From NCBI GenBank assembly GCA_026692725.1, contig JAPMUG010000005.1, forward strand, positions 141,276 to 205,275: DNA of 64,000 bases. The letters run 5' to 3'. The notes below the pieces were generated by a model, which worked only from the letters and a program-made list of their open reading frames with translations, was not told the origin of the DNA and did no database searches. Positions 20,274 to 30,192 of the stretch are shown piece after piece (within the stretch, counting starts at the first letter, position 1; each line of letters opens with the position of its first letter). The translations under genes were made by a program, and so were the position numbers. The stretch is from Ecytonucleospora hepatopenaei. Lineage: Eukaryota; Microsporidia; Enterocytozoonidae.

Positions 20274-20713
20274 TTTATTTAAAGGGAAAGTATTAAGAAA
20301 TATTTGTTATTAAATTAAAAAATTAAAACAAGAAAGTGACTAATGCTTCTTGTTCCAGATTTTCTTATAATTTATTAATTTAGTCTCTGAACGTTAAACT
20401 CTCAGGTTTATTAAATATTTGTCTTTAGACATGTATATTAAATAATGTCATTGAAATATTGTATATAAGCATATAAGAAAAATAGTTAAAATGTAGCAAA
20501 AAAGATATGGTAAATTTATGTAAATTTTAAATATCAAATAAAAACAAAACACCTTAAAAAACCTTTTCAAGTTTTCAACATAAAATAAATATATCAGTTA
20601 TGATGTGTTAGACATTTTTTTATTTTAAAAATTAAATTTTATTAATTAGTTCAATAATGAATTAAATATTAAAAATATTTTTAATCCTTTTTTAAATTAA
20701 AAATAAATTTAAA
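20274..20713. other. divergent spacer
   Basis: 440 bp between divergent secreted-protein genes. TTTCCCTTT next to the minus start and AATCCTTTTTTAA about 30 nt before the plus start are the only promoter-like elements. Nothing else was recognised. Confidence 0.5.
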
Positions 20714-21949
20714 ATGTTATTTACATTACTATACGGATTATTAAACGTTACAATTTGTGCTGATAGCGATGATTTGTTTCTTGAACAAGATTTACAAGCA
20801 TGTTTTACTGATCCAACGAATAAAGAAATAGATTATAAAATAGAAGAAGAGTTTGCTAATAAAATCAAAGAAATTTTATCCTCAAATTCTTTGCTAGCAC
20901 AATTTACAACAAATCTAGACAAAATTTATAAAGAAACACGCAATTTTTTAATTTTAAAAAATGTATCAGAAAAATTTACTGATATTTTTATCCATAAAAA
21001 CAAACGTGAAATTATTTACTTTGCAATACAATTTAAATATTTTGTTACTTTTATCACAAAGAATTTTGATAAAAATCTTAGCTCTGTGATATATTACAAA
21101 GATCCACGCTTAAACTATAAAGAATATTTTTATCTCTCTAATTATTTTATGGAAATTATGTTTTTTACAAAAACACCATTTTATGATAAAAAAACGGATA
21201 GTTATCCTTTTTATTATGAATATTCTTTATTTTTAATGAAAAACAGACTAATGAATTTAATTTATGTATTTTATAAATATCATAATTTATTGTTAGAAAT
21301 TTATAAAAACCCAATTGTTACTTCAGAAATTTTATTGTTTTATGTTGCGTATGACATGTTTTTGAGCAGGTGTATTTTACATATGTTAGATGTAATGATG
21401 CTTTATGTTGAAAATGAAAGTTTTATGGATCAAGTAGCAGAGGTATTTTGTTTTAACTGGACAGCAACAGAATTTTACAACAGTATTATAAGAGAAAAAT
21501 TACAAAACCATGCAATTTATAATTTATCTTGTTTTGGTAAATTTAGTTTTCCAATAAGTAATAGAAGCGCTGAGTATTTCAAAACAGTATATGATCAATG
21601 GAATGAATTAACAGTTAAAATTCCAGTAAAAATATATAGAACTACGTTAATTAATTTTTATTCAAAAAACAAACATTTAGGAACTATTTTAGAGACAAAA
21701 ACAATGATGGAATATAAATCAAGAGTTGATGAAAAATTTAACAGTCAAAGAACAGAAGGTGAAGGTGCATCAACCAGTACTGCACAAAGAAGAGAGGTAG
21801 AAAATCAAGAAAGTGAAAGAGAGCAACCAATATCAGAGGGGGAAAGAAAAAAAGAAGAAGAAGGAGAACCATCTTCAAAAAAACAGAAAATTTCTTATAC
21901 AATAGCAAGCAAAGATTCTTCTGAAGATAAAGACAAAACAAATGAGTGA
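20714..21949 (+). CDS. large secreted protein, family C, with NLS-like tail
   Basis: 411 residues. The signal peptide (MLFTLLYGLLNVTICA) precedes a helical body of about 320 residues. Residues from about 235 align in pattern with two other window loci: FCFNWTATEFYNSIIREKL, then YDQWNELTVKIPVKIYRTTL, correspond to FSLDFSLYNEFLKFKESF and YNNWNKHNKFRFKHKVFSRK of the 34.6 kb gene. The last 65 residues are disordered, rich in Glu/Ser/Lys, and contain GEPSSKKQKI, a possible monopartite nuclear localisation signal. No membrane anchor. An attractive effector candidate, but the function is unknown. Confidence 0.78.
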   Translation: MLFTLLYGLLNVTICADSDDLFLEQDLQACFTDPTNKEIDYKIEEEFANKIKEILSSNSLLAQFTTNLDKIYKETRNFLILKNVSEKFTDIFIHKNKREIIYFAIQFKYFVTFITKNFDKNLSSVIYYKDPRLNYKEYFYLSNYFMEIMFFTKTPFYDKKTDSYPFYYEYSLFLMKNRLMNLIYVFYKYHNLLLEIYKNPIVTSEILLFYVAYDMFLSRCILHMLDVMMLYVENESFMDQVAEVFCFNWTATEFYNSIIREKLQNHAIYNLSCFGKFSFPISNRSAEYFKTVYDQWNELTVKIPVKIYRTTLINFYSKNKHLGTILETKTMMEYKSRVDEKFNSQRTEGEGASTSTAQRREVENQESEREQPISEGERKKEEEGEPSSKKQKISYTIASKDSSEDKDKTNE

Positions 21950-22323
21950 AAAAATAAAATTTATAATTAATTAAATACAGGGTTTATAATATTATAAATT
22001 AAATAAAAAGTTTATTAGATTATAGATTTAATAAATGTGTTTCTTAAATATTTTTAAAGTCATATTTCTTATTTCATGTCCACATAAAATTTTAAAAATT
22101 AACCTTAATCTTTTTTAAGTCTATTTTAAAATCATTAAGTTTATATAAAATATAAAATAAAATTATGAACATTTAAACAAATTATTTATGATCCATATAA
22201 TATTTTATTTTAATACATGGCTAAAATAATGAAAATTTATTAGATGAAATTAGTCTCATTGACCAAATGTATGGGCATACTATAAAAACTACATACATAT
22301 GATAGATTAAAATTATTATCTAT
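21950..22323. other. convergent spacer
   Basis: 374 bp between converging genes. AT-rich, with no open frame, repeat or RNA feature seen. Confidence 0.5.
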
Positions 22324-22887
22324 TTAATCGATTTTGTGCAACTTATCTGATTGTTTTATTAAATGATCAGACAACAAAAATAATGGATCATCCATTTTTA
22401 TTTCATTTTGCATCGCTTGAACAAAAATTTTATTAACTATTGCATCAATTTTTTTACACATTTCTTTTATTTTAATTTTTAACTGTTTAATTTCTTCATC
22501 TTTAGAACCATCAGTATTTTGTGCTTTAAGTTGTTCATATTCCTGCTTGATATTTTCAGCAAAATCGACCGATTTAAACTTATCAGTGATTCCACAGATT
22601 GTTGTATAAATCTCTTTAAGCATTTCTTCATTTTTACTTTTTATTTGTTGATTTGTTTCTGATTCTAATGATTTCCCTGCTTTTAAACAATCTAACCAAA
22701 GTGTTGTCAAACTATTAACTTCTTTTACCATAAAATCATTTTGTTTTAAATTTTCTTCCACATATTCTTCTAATTCATTTAACGTTGTATTTAATAGTAT
22801 AAGCCTATCAGTGCATTCTGAAACGCCTTCACCTACTGCGCATTTTGACACATTTAAGAAATTAAAAACATTTAATATCAATAACAT
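22324..22887 (-). CDS. secreted helical protein, family B, member 2
   Basis: 187 residues. The signal peptide (MLLILNVFNFLNVSKCA) precedes helices with FMVKEVNSLTTLWLDCLKAG, the landmark ITDKFKSVDFAENIKQEYE, and a coiled region (IKQLKIKIKEMCKKIDAIVN). Two Cys in the mature part are shared in place with family B member 1. The start is fixed by AACCCTA directly before ATG (GGG at 22890-22892 on the plus strand, 2 nt from the start), giving an almost absent leader. Function unknown. Confidence 0.77.
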   Translation of the reverse strand: MLLILNVFNFLNVSKCAVGEGVSECTDRLILLNTTLNELEEYVEENLKQNDFMVKEVNSLTTLWLDCLKAGKSLESETNQQIKSKNEEMLKEIYTTICGITDKFKSVDFAENIKQEYEQLKAQNTDGSKDEEIKQLKIKIKEMCKKIDAIVNKIFVQAMQNEIKMDDPLFLLSDHLIKQSDKLHKID

Positions 22888-22894
22888 TAGGGTT
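22888..22894 (-). promoter_or_regulatory. CCC initiator-like motif abutting ATG
   Basis: Minus strand AACCCTA-ATG. Microsporidian genes are known to carry CCC or GGG-like motifs just before the start codon and to have very short 5' leaders. Confidence 0.6.
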
Positions 22895-23045
22895 CATTAA
22901 AACATTTGTTTTTATTTTAAACATTTAATATTTTAAAATTATTAAAAGTTCTGAAACTTGTTTAATCACTTAATTATTCACAAATAAATTCTGTATTATT
23001 TTTATATTAAAAACATTTATTAATGATATAGTATATAACAAACAT

Positions 23046-23339
23046 TTAATTTTTAACTTTATCTCTTATAATCAAGATAGCTGCTATTGAAACAATAATT
23101 TTATCTTCATTATTTTTTATAAAATTTGTTAGTTTTTTTGACACAAACAAATTTTTATTTTCTTGTTTTTCATTTTCCTCTGTGTTTGTTTCCCTTAAGA
23201 ATATTCCGTCCATTATATTTTTAAATTTGTTCATAAACATATCATTATATTTTATAATAGAGTTAGTTACATTTTTAGTATAACAGCTTGAAGTAGAATC
23301 ACCAATTATTTTATCACTTGAGATATTTATTTCTGTCAT
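23046..23339 (-). CDS. small protein with C-terminal hydrophobic anchor
   Basis: 97 residues: polar N-terminus (MTEINISSDKIIGDSTSS), an amphipathic middle, and a short hydrophobic stretch at the end (IIVSIAAILIIRD). This could be a tail anchor, although it is short. No homology recognised. It is divergent from the SPC1 gene, with 163 bp between starts. Confidence 0.5.
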   Translation of the reverse strand: MTEINISSDKIIGDSTSSCYTKNVTNSIIKYNDMFMNKFKNIMDGIFLRETNTEENEKQENKNLFVSKKLTNFIKNNEDKIIVSIAAILIIRDKVKN

Positions 23340-23502
23340 TATAAATTATTTTAGATATTAGAATATTATATAATATGAATTATCTTAGATTCTAAAATAT
23401 TAAGTTGTTATCTTAAAAATAGTTTTTACCCTTATTTCAATATTTTTATTTTTATAAAACATTTTTTATTAAGTTAAAAATATTATAATCTTTTTTATAA
23501 AC

Positions 23503-23799
23503 ATGAAAGATATTTTAAAACGTTTATTAAATTACATTGATCCTGTCATAGATTATCAGGGTCAACATCTTAATTTTTTATTAATGCATGGTATTTTTAT
23601 ATGTGGATTTTTAATTGCATTTACCACTGGAATTATTCTAAATGATCTTAAGTACACTCTATATGTTGCAATTGTTGTTATTATTCTAAATGCTTTTATA
23701 ACTTTACCAGGTTGGGGATTTTATCGTAGAAATCCTATGAAATTTAAAAAAGCTAAAAAAGATTCTAAAAAAGAGGAATTACTCAATAAAAATAAGTAA
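23503..23799 (+). CDS. SPC1: signal peptidase complex subunit 1
   Basis: 98 residues, the usual size. DYQGQHLNFLLMHGIFICGF begins the first of two closely spaced transmembrane helices; the second (LYVAIVVIILNAFITLPG) runs into GWGFYRRNPMKF, the family's P-W-x-x-YRRNP signature with a Gly-Trp-Gly variant. Both ends face the cytosol. Spc1 is a non-catalytic ER subunit that shapes substrate selection by signal peptidase. TTTACCCTTA lies at 23422-23432, about 75 nt upstream. Here it would serve a genome rich in signal-peptide proteins. Confidence 0.92.
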   Translation: MKDILKRLLNYIDPVIDYQGQHLNFLLMHGIFICGFLIAFTTGIILNDLKYTLYVAIVVIILNAFITLPGWGFYRRNPMKFKKAKKDSKKEELLNKNK

Positions 23800-23874
23800 A
23801 TATATTGTTTTAAACTTTATTTTGTATTTATTAATTATAAAAAATTAAAAAAACATAAAAAAATACTCATTTAT

Positions 23875-24579
23875 TTAAAAAACATTAGCAAATTTCTTTT
23901 TTGAAGGTTTTACCATATGTCTTGCTATTGCATGCTTTACCCACCCTATTACAACAGTAAGAATAGGGAAAAGAATCAAAAAATTCACCAGTCTTCTGAT
24001 GTTACGTGCTTCCTTGATATTTTTATTCTGTTGAACATTGAAATAATAATTCTCTGCTTTAACTTTATCAAGAAGAGATGCAAGTGTCTGCAAAGTATTT
24101 TTAAAATTATCAAATGCCTTGGTTTCTTCATTTGTTTTCTTTATGCTATATGCAGAAATGCTATATTCAACTGATTTTTTACTTGGATTATGAACCTGAA
24201 TGCAATACATTCCTTTTTTAGTTAGTTTCTTTCTCCACTCATTATGAACCAATTCACCAATATCATCAAAATCTTCATCTAACTCAGAAAAACTACTTTC
24301 TTCAATTTTTGTGCTATTTTTTACAGCTTTTTCTCCTTCGCTTGTAGAACTTTCTTTGTTTTCTAAATTTCCTTCTTTTTTAAAATTATTACTTTTTCCT
24401 CTTACTTTTGTATGGGTCATGCTGACTCTTACAGATGCATTTCTAGTAATGACATAGATGCTTACAGAAGCTAATTCATCATTTTCTGTTACCTCTTGAT
24501 AAAATACATTTTTTCCTTTTTCCATTAATTCCTTTTCTTGCACAGTGTTACAAATAACACTTAAAATCCACAAGAACAT
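23875..24579 (-). CDS. p24 (emp24/GOLD) cargo receptor
   Basis: 234 residues. A signal peptide (MFLWILSVICNTVQ) precedes a beta-rich GOLD-like region interrupted by an acidic Ser/Glu loop (about 75-110) and ending GMYCIQVHNPSKKSVEYSIS. A membrane-proximal coiled coil (about 155-195) contains ENYYFNVQQNKNIKEARNIR, the position of the family's E-x-x-Y-xx-R-E-xx-H/R pattern. A transmembrane helix (LVNFLILFPILTVVIGWV) and a short tail KPSKKKFANVF follow. p24 proteins cycle between ER and Golgi in COPI/COPII vesicles. Convergent with SPC1. Confidence 0.78.
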   Translation of the reverse strand: MFLWILSVICNTVQEKELMEKGKNVFYQEVTENDELASVSIYVITRNASVRVSMTHTKVRGKSNNFKKEGNLENKESSTSEGEKAVKNSTKIEESSFSELDEDFDDIGELVHNEWRKKLTKKGMYCIQVHNPSKKSVEYSISAYSIKKTNEETKAFDNFKNTLQTLASLLDKVKAENYYFNVQQNKNIKEARNIRRLVNFLILFPILTVVIGWVKHAIARHMVKPSKKKFANVF

Positions 24580-24849
24580 TTAAATAAAAATATTGTAATT
24601 AATAATGCTACTTTTTAATCAACTATTAGATAATAACAAGTTGTGACTATATTTTATACTCTTTATAATATTTAAATATCCTAACAAACAAATATAAAAA
24701 TAAGGGCTAATAACAATTTAAATACCAAAAGAAATAAACTTAAGAGGTTAATGCTGTTTTATATAACAATAGCAATACTGAGACAAAAATAAAATCTTAT
24801 AACAAATTCTATTTATACTTTAATTTATTATACACAAAATATTTTTAAA

Positions 24850-25575
24850 TCATTTATTTTTATATTTTTTCTTGCCAAATATTCCAATTGTAATAAATGT
24901 GACCAATAAAAGTGCAAATAGAAAAAAATACAAGTATTTTTTAGTTTTCTTAGTTTTTTTGATATTTTTGTCATTTTTCTCAGGATTTCTTTCTTTTTCT
25001 TTTATACACCCTTTCATATTTTTAAAGTCTATTTGTTCTAATTTTGTTCCATCTTCTTGTTTTATACACTCTACTTTTTCTATGGTTTTACTATTTATGT
25101 TTATAATGTCATTGTTCCATTCTAATGTACTATCAAAAAGTATGGTATCCTTATCATGTAAAAATATTTTTAACAGATGGGAGTCTAAGGTTTTTGTATT
25201 TACAATATAAAAACTAATGGGTATATTTTTTTCAGTGTTTATAATTACGTTGGTATTAGAATTATTGCTCCGAAAGCCTAAATTATTTATGCTTTCCACA
25301 TTATTATTTATTTCATCATTTATATTTTGTGATTGAATATTTTTATTATCTTCTAAATATTCTATTTCTTCTCTAATGATGTATTTCTTATAGTTTTCTA
25401 TGTATTTTTTATTACCCAGTGGTTTAATGTTTTTATTGTGTTTTAAGCTTAAAATTATGCAAAAAGTACCATCACATGAAATTTTAAGGTGATTTTGTGA
25501 TGGCCTGCTTATATTTATTTTACATTTGTATTTATATCTGTAAAAAAGATTTATAAACGTTACCCAATAAGACAT
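24850..25575 (-). CDS. tail-anchored membrane protein, unknown
   Basis: 241 residues. The N-terminus (MSYWVTFINLFYRYKYKCKI) is amphipathic, with strand-like sequence containing ISCDGTFCIILSL. A middle Asn/Glu-rich linker and a second strand-rich segment (SFYIVNTKTLDSHLLKIFLH) follow, then a Lys-rich stretch, one transmembrane helix (YLYFFLFALLLVTFITIGIF) and KKKYKNK. The order suggests a cytosolic domain anchored at the C-terminus, or a p24-like type I protein without a clear signal peptide. Not recognised. Confidence 0.65.
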   Translation of the reverse strand: MSYWVTFINLFYRYKYKCKINISRPSQNHLKISCDGTFCIILSLKHNKNIKPLGNKKYIENYKKYIIREEIEYLEDNKNIQSQNINDEINNNVESINNLGFRSNNSNTNVIINTEKNIPISFYIVNTKTLDSHLLKIFLHDKDTILFDSTLEWNNDIININSKTIEKVECIKQEDGTKLEQIDFKNMKGCIKEKERNPEKNDKNIKKTKKTKKYLYFFLFALLLVTFITIGIFGKKKYKNK

Positions 25576-26059
25576 TAAATATTATAAAAATTTTGTTATA
25601 TTTTGATTATTTTTCTATATTATAATAAGTATTTTAAGAGGTTAAGTAAAATATTCTTTTAAATATAAGTATAAAAATGTTATTCTAAATATTAGTTTTA
25701 TATATTGTACTTTAAACTAACTTTGTATTTGATATCAACAATATATTAAGGAGGCGTATAAGGAAAAATATTTTTGTTTATTTCATTGTTATACAAAATT
25801 AATAAATTTATTATTTTTACATACATCTACACGTATAATGTTTAATCACTAAATGCAAACACCTTGTTAATATTTAAATTAAAAAAATGAAAAACAAGAA
25901 TCTTAAAAAGACAAAAAAAATTAAATGTTTAACTAATAAAATTTATTAAAAATAATTATTATTTAATAATCTTATAAGGTTAAAAAATTATTCATAAATT
26001 TTAAAAGTAAGAATTTCTTTTTAGAAATTATCAGACAATTAATATTATTTTTATACCCT
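25576..26059. other. divergent spacer
   Basis: 484 bp, AT-rich. TTAAGGAGGCGTATAAGG at 25747-25764 is locally purine-rich but has no identified role. TATACCCT abuts the plus-strand start at 26060. No other feature seen. Confidence 0.5.
26053..26059 (+). promoter_or_regulatory. CCC motif one base before ATG
   Basis: ATACCCT followed directly by ATG at 26060. Together with the minus-strand cases at 22.9 and 55.5 kb it shows initiation essentially at the motif. Confidence 0.6.
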
Positions 26060-27115
26060 ATGGAAAAGAATAAACTAACAATAAATGACTGTATTAATGA
26101 CAACCCATATGATTTTAACTATAAAAAGATAGAAAATAATACTTTGTTAAATAAAACCAAAAATTTGGATAAAATTGAAAACAATGGTGTTTTAAGGTTA
26201 GACTTGTTGAAGAAAAAAATTAAAAAGACCGCTCATTCTAATAAAAATAATAATTTACATGTTTCTAACAAAATTCTTAATAACATAACACTTGTATCAG
26301 ATGAAATAATAGACTTGAATGACATAAAATATTATACATTTCCTTATTCAAAAAATATTGATATTGTTCAGAAAAAGGAACAAAGCAATTTATTTGACTT
26401 ATATAATTACTATGGAAATGCTTTAAGAGATGTTTTTGCAAATTATAAAAAATCAGTGTCTAAATACAGAAACCTTCAAAAAGAAAATGATATAATTAAC
26501 ATACACACTGTAAATGATCAAATAGAAACATTTGATTCTTCTTGGTTTTATATTAATTTAACACTTATAAATGGAAAAAATACTGTTATTTGTTTTGAAG
26601 ATGTAATATCATGTGATTTTGAAATGAAAAGAATACTAAAAGAGTGTGATATTATGTATTATATCAAAAATAGCAGTATAAATAATAACAATAATGTCAA
26701 TAATACAAATAGTATAAATAAAGACAATTTAAATGAAAAAATATTACAGGATAACAATGAGGAAATTAAAAATACAAGAAATATAAATCCACAAGAAAAT
26801 AAAATAATAATTTCTGATTCACATAATATGGTACTAGATACATTACTAAATATTAGAAAATACGTTAAAAATATACCATTTATAATAAGCAGAAATATGT
26901 TTGAATTTTCAATGTTACAGACATTTAAGCTTAATAAAAATAAGGTTAAAATAATAAAAAAGCTTAAAGACAAAAAAACACCTACTCTTTTAAATAATTC
27001 AGCTGTAAAAGAAAATAACATTATCTCTAATAAAATATATGTTTATAAAACAAGTGGTTATGTGTATACAGCTCATATAGAAAAATATAAAAAATACATG
27101 CAGAAATTTATTTAA
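26060..27115 (+). CDS. conserved-looking cytosolic/nuclear protein, unknown
   Basis: 351 residues with no signal or membrane segment. A basic, disordered N-terminus (1-90) precedes a core with LFDLYNYYGNALRDVFANYK, WFYINLTLINGKNTVICFED and RILKECDIMYYIKNS. An Asn-rich insertion (about 205-255) is followed by a second block (VLDTLLNIRKYVKNIPFIIS) and a Lys-rich end. The regular core split by an Asn tract looks like an essential eukaryotic protein in diverged form, but I cannot assign it. It starts the long plus-strand run to 37.3 kb. Confidence 0.65.
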   Translation: MEKNKLTINDCINDNPYDFNYKKIENNTLLNKTKNLDKIENNGVLRLDLLKKKIKKTAHSNKNNNLHVSNKILNNITLVSDEIIDLNDIKYYTFPYSKNIDIVQKKEQSNLFDLYNYYGNALRDVFANYKKSVSKYRNLQKENDIINIHTVNDQIETFDSSWFYINLTLINGKNTVICFEDVISCDFEMKRILKECDIMYYIKNSSINNNNNVNNTNSINKDNLNEKILQDNNEEIKNTRNINPQENKIIISDSHNMVLDTLLNIRKYVKNIPFIISRNMFEFSMLQTFKLNKNKVKIIKKLKDKKTPTLLNNSAVKENNIISNKIYVYKTSGYVYTAHIEKYKKYMQKFI

Positions 27116-27350
27116 AATAAATTTGTTTTTATATTTATATGTTTTTTATAAATTGTATTTATAATTTTATATTATAAAATATTAATTAAATAAATGATTA
27201 TATTTTATAAATTAAGCTTATTTTCTTAAAAAAAACCTTCAAAAAAATAATTTATACCACATTATTTATAAAAATACTAGAAAACAATTTAATTTATAGC
27301 TATAATTTATTAAGAATATATTTTAAAAAATATTTACACATAGCATAAAA

Positions 27351-27773
27351 ATGACTTTTCCTGGTGTACATTATAATGCGCACATGGTATTTAGAGGTTT
27401 TACAGACGGAAAACAAGCTGAAAAAAATTTTAATGCAATGAGAAATAACAGATACAGAAAAAACAAATTACAAAGAAAAAGAAGGCCTGCTTTTCAAAAA
27501 CTTGTTAGTCCAAAAAAGATTGAAAATGTTACTGAATTACCTGAAGAAATAATTACTCAGGATAAAAATATTGCTGAAATATCTGTTTATAAAAATCTAC
27601 CTGAAACTACGCCTGTAACATTAAATACAACAAAATCTATAAAAAATGAAAATGAAAATGATCATAACCAAATGGATTGTATTTTATCATTAAGTCTATC
27701 ATTGGTTATAATTATATTTTTTATTTTTTATAAAATATACAAAACATGCAAGAAAAATAAAAACAATAATTAA
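27351..27773 (+). CDS. single-pass membrane protein with basic N-terminus
   Basis: 140 residues. No signal peptide at the start (MTFPGVHYNAHMVFRGFTDG). A very basic segment (RYRKNKLQRKRRPAF, about 45-60) and a Thr/Glu-rich linker lead to a C-terminal transmembrane helix (ILSLSLSLVIIIFFIFYKIY) and a Lys/Asn tail. The arrangement, basic head plus tail anchor, is repeated by the gene at 32156-32521, where a Lys-rich block also precedes a terminal helix, so the two may be relatives. Function unknown. Confidence 0.65.
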   Translation: MTFPGVHYNAHMVFRGFTDGKQAEKNFNAMRNNRYRKNKLQRKRRPAFQKLVSPKKIENVTELPEEIITQDKNIAEISVYKNLPETTPVTLNTTKSIKNENENDHNQMDCILSLSLSLVIIIFFIFYKIYKTCKKNKNNN

Positions 27774-28030
27774 CAAAAGTTCTAAAGATTTTTTTATATT
27801 TAAATAAATATACTTTTAAAAACCTATTAATAAAATAATAGTTTTATATATTTATTTTTTGATAATTATTTTTTTACTGATATTTAAAACCTGATTATTT
27901 TTGAGTCCTTATTTTTTTACAAAGTTATATTTTTACGTTATTATAATAGTTTTTACCTATATTATATTTAGTTATATATCATCTTAAATATATTTAGTTA
28001 TATTATACTTAGTTTTAAGAATTAAAAAGA

Positions 28031-28405
28031 ATGTTATTAGTGTTTTTACAATATGTCATTAATATGTTTATGCCTTTACATCCTCTTTACATTCATGAAA
28101 AGGAAGATACAGTAACTGAAAAAACAACAACCCATACTACACCTACAACAACAATACCTACAACAGAAAGCAGTAAAGCACCAATTACAACTGAAGTCAT
28201 AAATTCTTGTGATATGAATGCATTTTCTTTAAAAAATGATTTATGCTCAGAAATGTCAAATGGACATTTAAATTATATTTATTTGGGCGTTGCCATAATA
28301 TTTATTATTATATTGTGTTTTATTGCATTTTTTATTAAAAGAAGGTTTAAAAGAACAAGGGAATATGATCAAAGTATACCATTACCACCAGTTCCAATTG
28401 TATAA
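28031..28405 (+). CDS. small type I membrane protein, family D, member 1
   Basis: 124 residues. The signal peptide (MLLVFLQYVINMFMPLHPLY) is followed by a Thr-rich stretch (TTTHTTPTTTIPTTESS) suitable for O-glycosylation, and two Cys in CDMNAFSLKNDLC. A transmembrane helix at about 82-101 (YIYLGVAIIFIIILCFIAFF), a basic stop-transfer IKRRFKRTREY and the tail SIPLPPVPIV complete it. The tail holds a Pro-rich PLPPVP motif of SH3-ligand type and ends in Val. First of five tandem paralogues. A GTCCTTATTTTTTT element lies about 125 nt upstream. Confidence 0.75.
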   Translation: MLLVFLQYVINMFMPLHPLYIHEKEDTVTEKTTTHTTPTTTIPTTESSKAPITTEVINSCDMNAFSLKNDLCSEMSNGHLNYIYLGVAIIFIIILCFIAFFIKRRFKRTREYDQSIPLPPVPIV

Positions 28406-28982
28406 TTTTATTAAAAAGTTTATTTATACTTTATTTAGATTTAAATTTTGTATGTAAAGTTTACGATTCAAATTAGTTTTTATTATTCAAATAACCTTAC
28501 TCATTGTAAATAAACTTTAAAAAATAGTATATATATTTATCATTATTTAAAATATTCTTTTATTTAAAACTTTATGTGCAACACTTTTATAAATTTAACC
28601 TTATTGTTTTTTACTAATAAATAAACTACATAATTGTTAACAATAGATATTTAAAATTTTTTGTAAAATAAACATTTTTTTATTTAAAATAAATATATTG
28701 CAAAAATAATAATGACAATTTAAATATTTATAAAACAGTTTTCTAATAAAAATTCAAATAATACAGATGAAATAAAAACTAAATGTTTTTGTTTTGCTAT
28801 AAATTATAATAGATTTATTTATATTTATTTTACACTAATTCAATTAAAAAATGATATTTAAAATCAAATTTAATTTAGGTCCTTCTTTTTTACAGATTTA
28901 AACTTTGATTTTTAAAAATTATTAGTGAACTTATACAAATTTAAAATTAGATATTTATAAAGTAAAAGATACGTATAAAATA
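28406..28982. other. long intergenic leader region of family D
   Basis: 577 bp, unusually long for this genome. The only shared feature is GGTCCTTCTTTTTT at 28878-28891, about 95 nt before the next start; equivalents precede the other family D genes. No frame or RNA gene seen. Confidence 0.5.
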
Positions 28983-29300
28983 ATGAAAATGATATTTATA
29001 TTTTTAGCATTTATTTTATCATGGTATTTACCACCACAAGATCAACATTTGTACATGGATGGCACAAATAACACAGATGGACCAGAAAAAGATTTAGCTT
29101 GGGATCATAGTTTTTGCAATTATCCATCATTTTTCATTCCTGAATTTTTATGCACAACTGAAAATGGAATTAAAATTAATGAATGGATTAGTGATCATCC
29201 AGTGTATTTTTATGGTGGTATTGCATTGTTTTCAAGCGTTTCTCTTTGGGTTATTGCATTCTGTATAAACAAAAAATTAAAAAGAAGAAGTGAATATTGA
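28983..29300 (+). CDS. small type I membrane protein, family D, member 2
   Basis: 105 residues. The signal peptide (MKMIFIFLAFILSWYLPP) precedes a short ectodomain with two Cys (SFCNYPSFFIPEFLCTTENG) and the family motif INEWISDHPVYFYGGIALF leading into a transmembrane helix (SSVSLWVIAFCI). The short tail NKKLKRRSEY matches the stop-transfer KRRxEY of members 1 and 4 but lacks their extension. Function unknown; surface or endomembrane location inferred. Confidence 0.75.
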   Translation: MKMIFIFLAFILSWYLPPQDQHLYMDGTNNTDGPEKDLAWDHSFCNYPSFFIPEFLCTTENGIKINEWISDHPVYFYGGIALFSSVSLWVIAFCINKKLKRRSEY

Positions 29301-29748
29301 AACTTAATTAAATTGTTTTTTATTTTGTAAAAAAATATTTTTATTAATTTACTTTTAAAAGTTTAAAAAATAAATTAATTATACTTACTTGTTCTTTATT
29401 TTAAAACAATTATTTTATAATGTTTTTTGCTAACATTTTCTTTATATGAAATATTCTAAAACTAATTTTTAAATAAAAAATTATATTGTTTAAACAGTAA
29501 AATAAATATTGTATTTTAAAAATATCTAATTATTATATTAAAAAATTTAAAAATATGCACTGATAAAACATTTGTTACATTTAAAAATGATACATGTGTT
29601 AATTTGTTTTTTAATACTTTTAAAATTTTATATTTAAAAGTAAATTAAATTTGTATCCTCATTTAAAGTATTCTTTAGGCATTTAATTGGTATTGTATTA
29701 TAAATTATATAAAAACATTAATTATAAAAATATCTAAGGTATATAAAA
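29301..29748. other. intergenic leader region
   Basis: 448 bp, AT-rich. TATCCTCATTTAAAG near 29655 is in the position of the family D upstream element. Nothing else recognised. Confidence 0.5.
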
Positions 29749-30192
29749 ATGATGTTTGTTCTTTTTTCAATAATCGTTACAGCTTATTTACAAGGTTATG
29801 ATTTTCATCATTACATGAAAAAAAGCAAAACTTACATACCCAAAGCAATAAATGATTTAAAAACTACAACAGAAAAGATTAGTGGTTTACAGATTACAAC
29901 AGAAAAAAGCAGTGATTTGAATATTCCAAATCCAAATATCACAAATAATATACCAGAAAGTTATTTTCTTTGTAACGATCCAATTTACAATGGTTCAGAG
30001 TATTATTGCCAAAATTTAAATGATGAAAATGTAAAATGGTATATTAGCCATCCAACCTGTGCTTATATTGGCATTGCAATAATTGGAATTTTATTTTTAT
30101 GTTTAGCTACATTTATTATTAAGAAATTCTTAAGAAACAAAAAAAATTATAAAATCAAAAATATGCCATTACCACTTACACCAGAAGTATAA
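29749..30192 (+). CDS. small type I membrane protein, family D, member 3
   Basis: 147 residues. The signal peptide (MMFVLFSIIVTAYLQG) is followed by two copies of a Thr/Glu/Lys repeat (TTEKISGLQ, TTEKSSDLN) and two Cys (FLCNDPIYNGSEYYCQNLND). The strongest family motif is VKWYISHPTCAYIGIAIIGI, continuing as a transmembrane helix (LFLCLATFII). The basic KKFLRNKKNYK and tail NMPLPLTPEV follow. The tail again combines Pro-rich sequence with terminal Val. Closest to member 4. Function unknown. Confidence 0.77.
   Translation: MMFVLFSIIVTAYLQGYDFHHYMKKSKTYIPKAINDLKTTTEKISGLQITTEKSSDLNIPNPNITNNIPESYFLCNDPIYNGSEYYCQNLNDENVKWYISHPTCAYIGIAIIGILFLCLATFIIKKFLRNKKNYKIKNMPLPLTPEV

Noticed and set aside
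26060..27115. Possible DONSON/replication-factor identity for the 351-residue protein
   Set aside because: Only a vague pattern of helix plus WFYI-strand; too weak to name.
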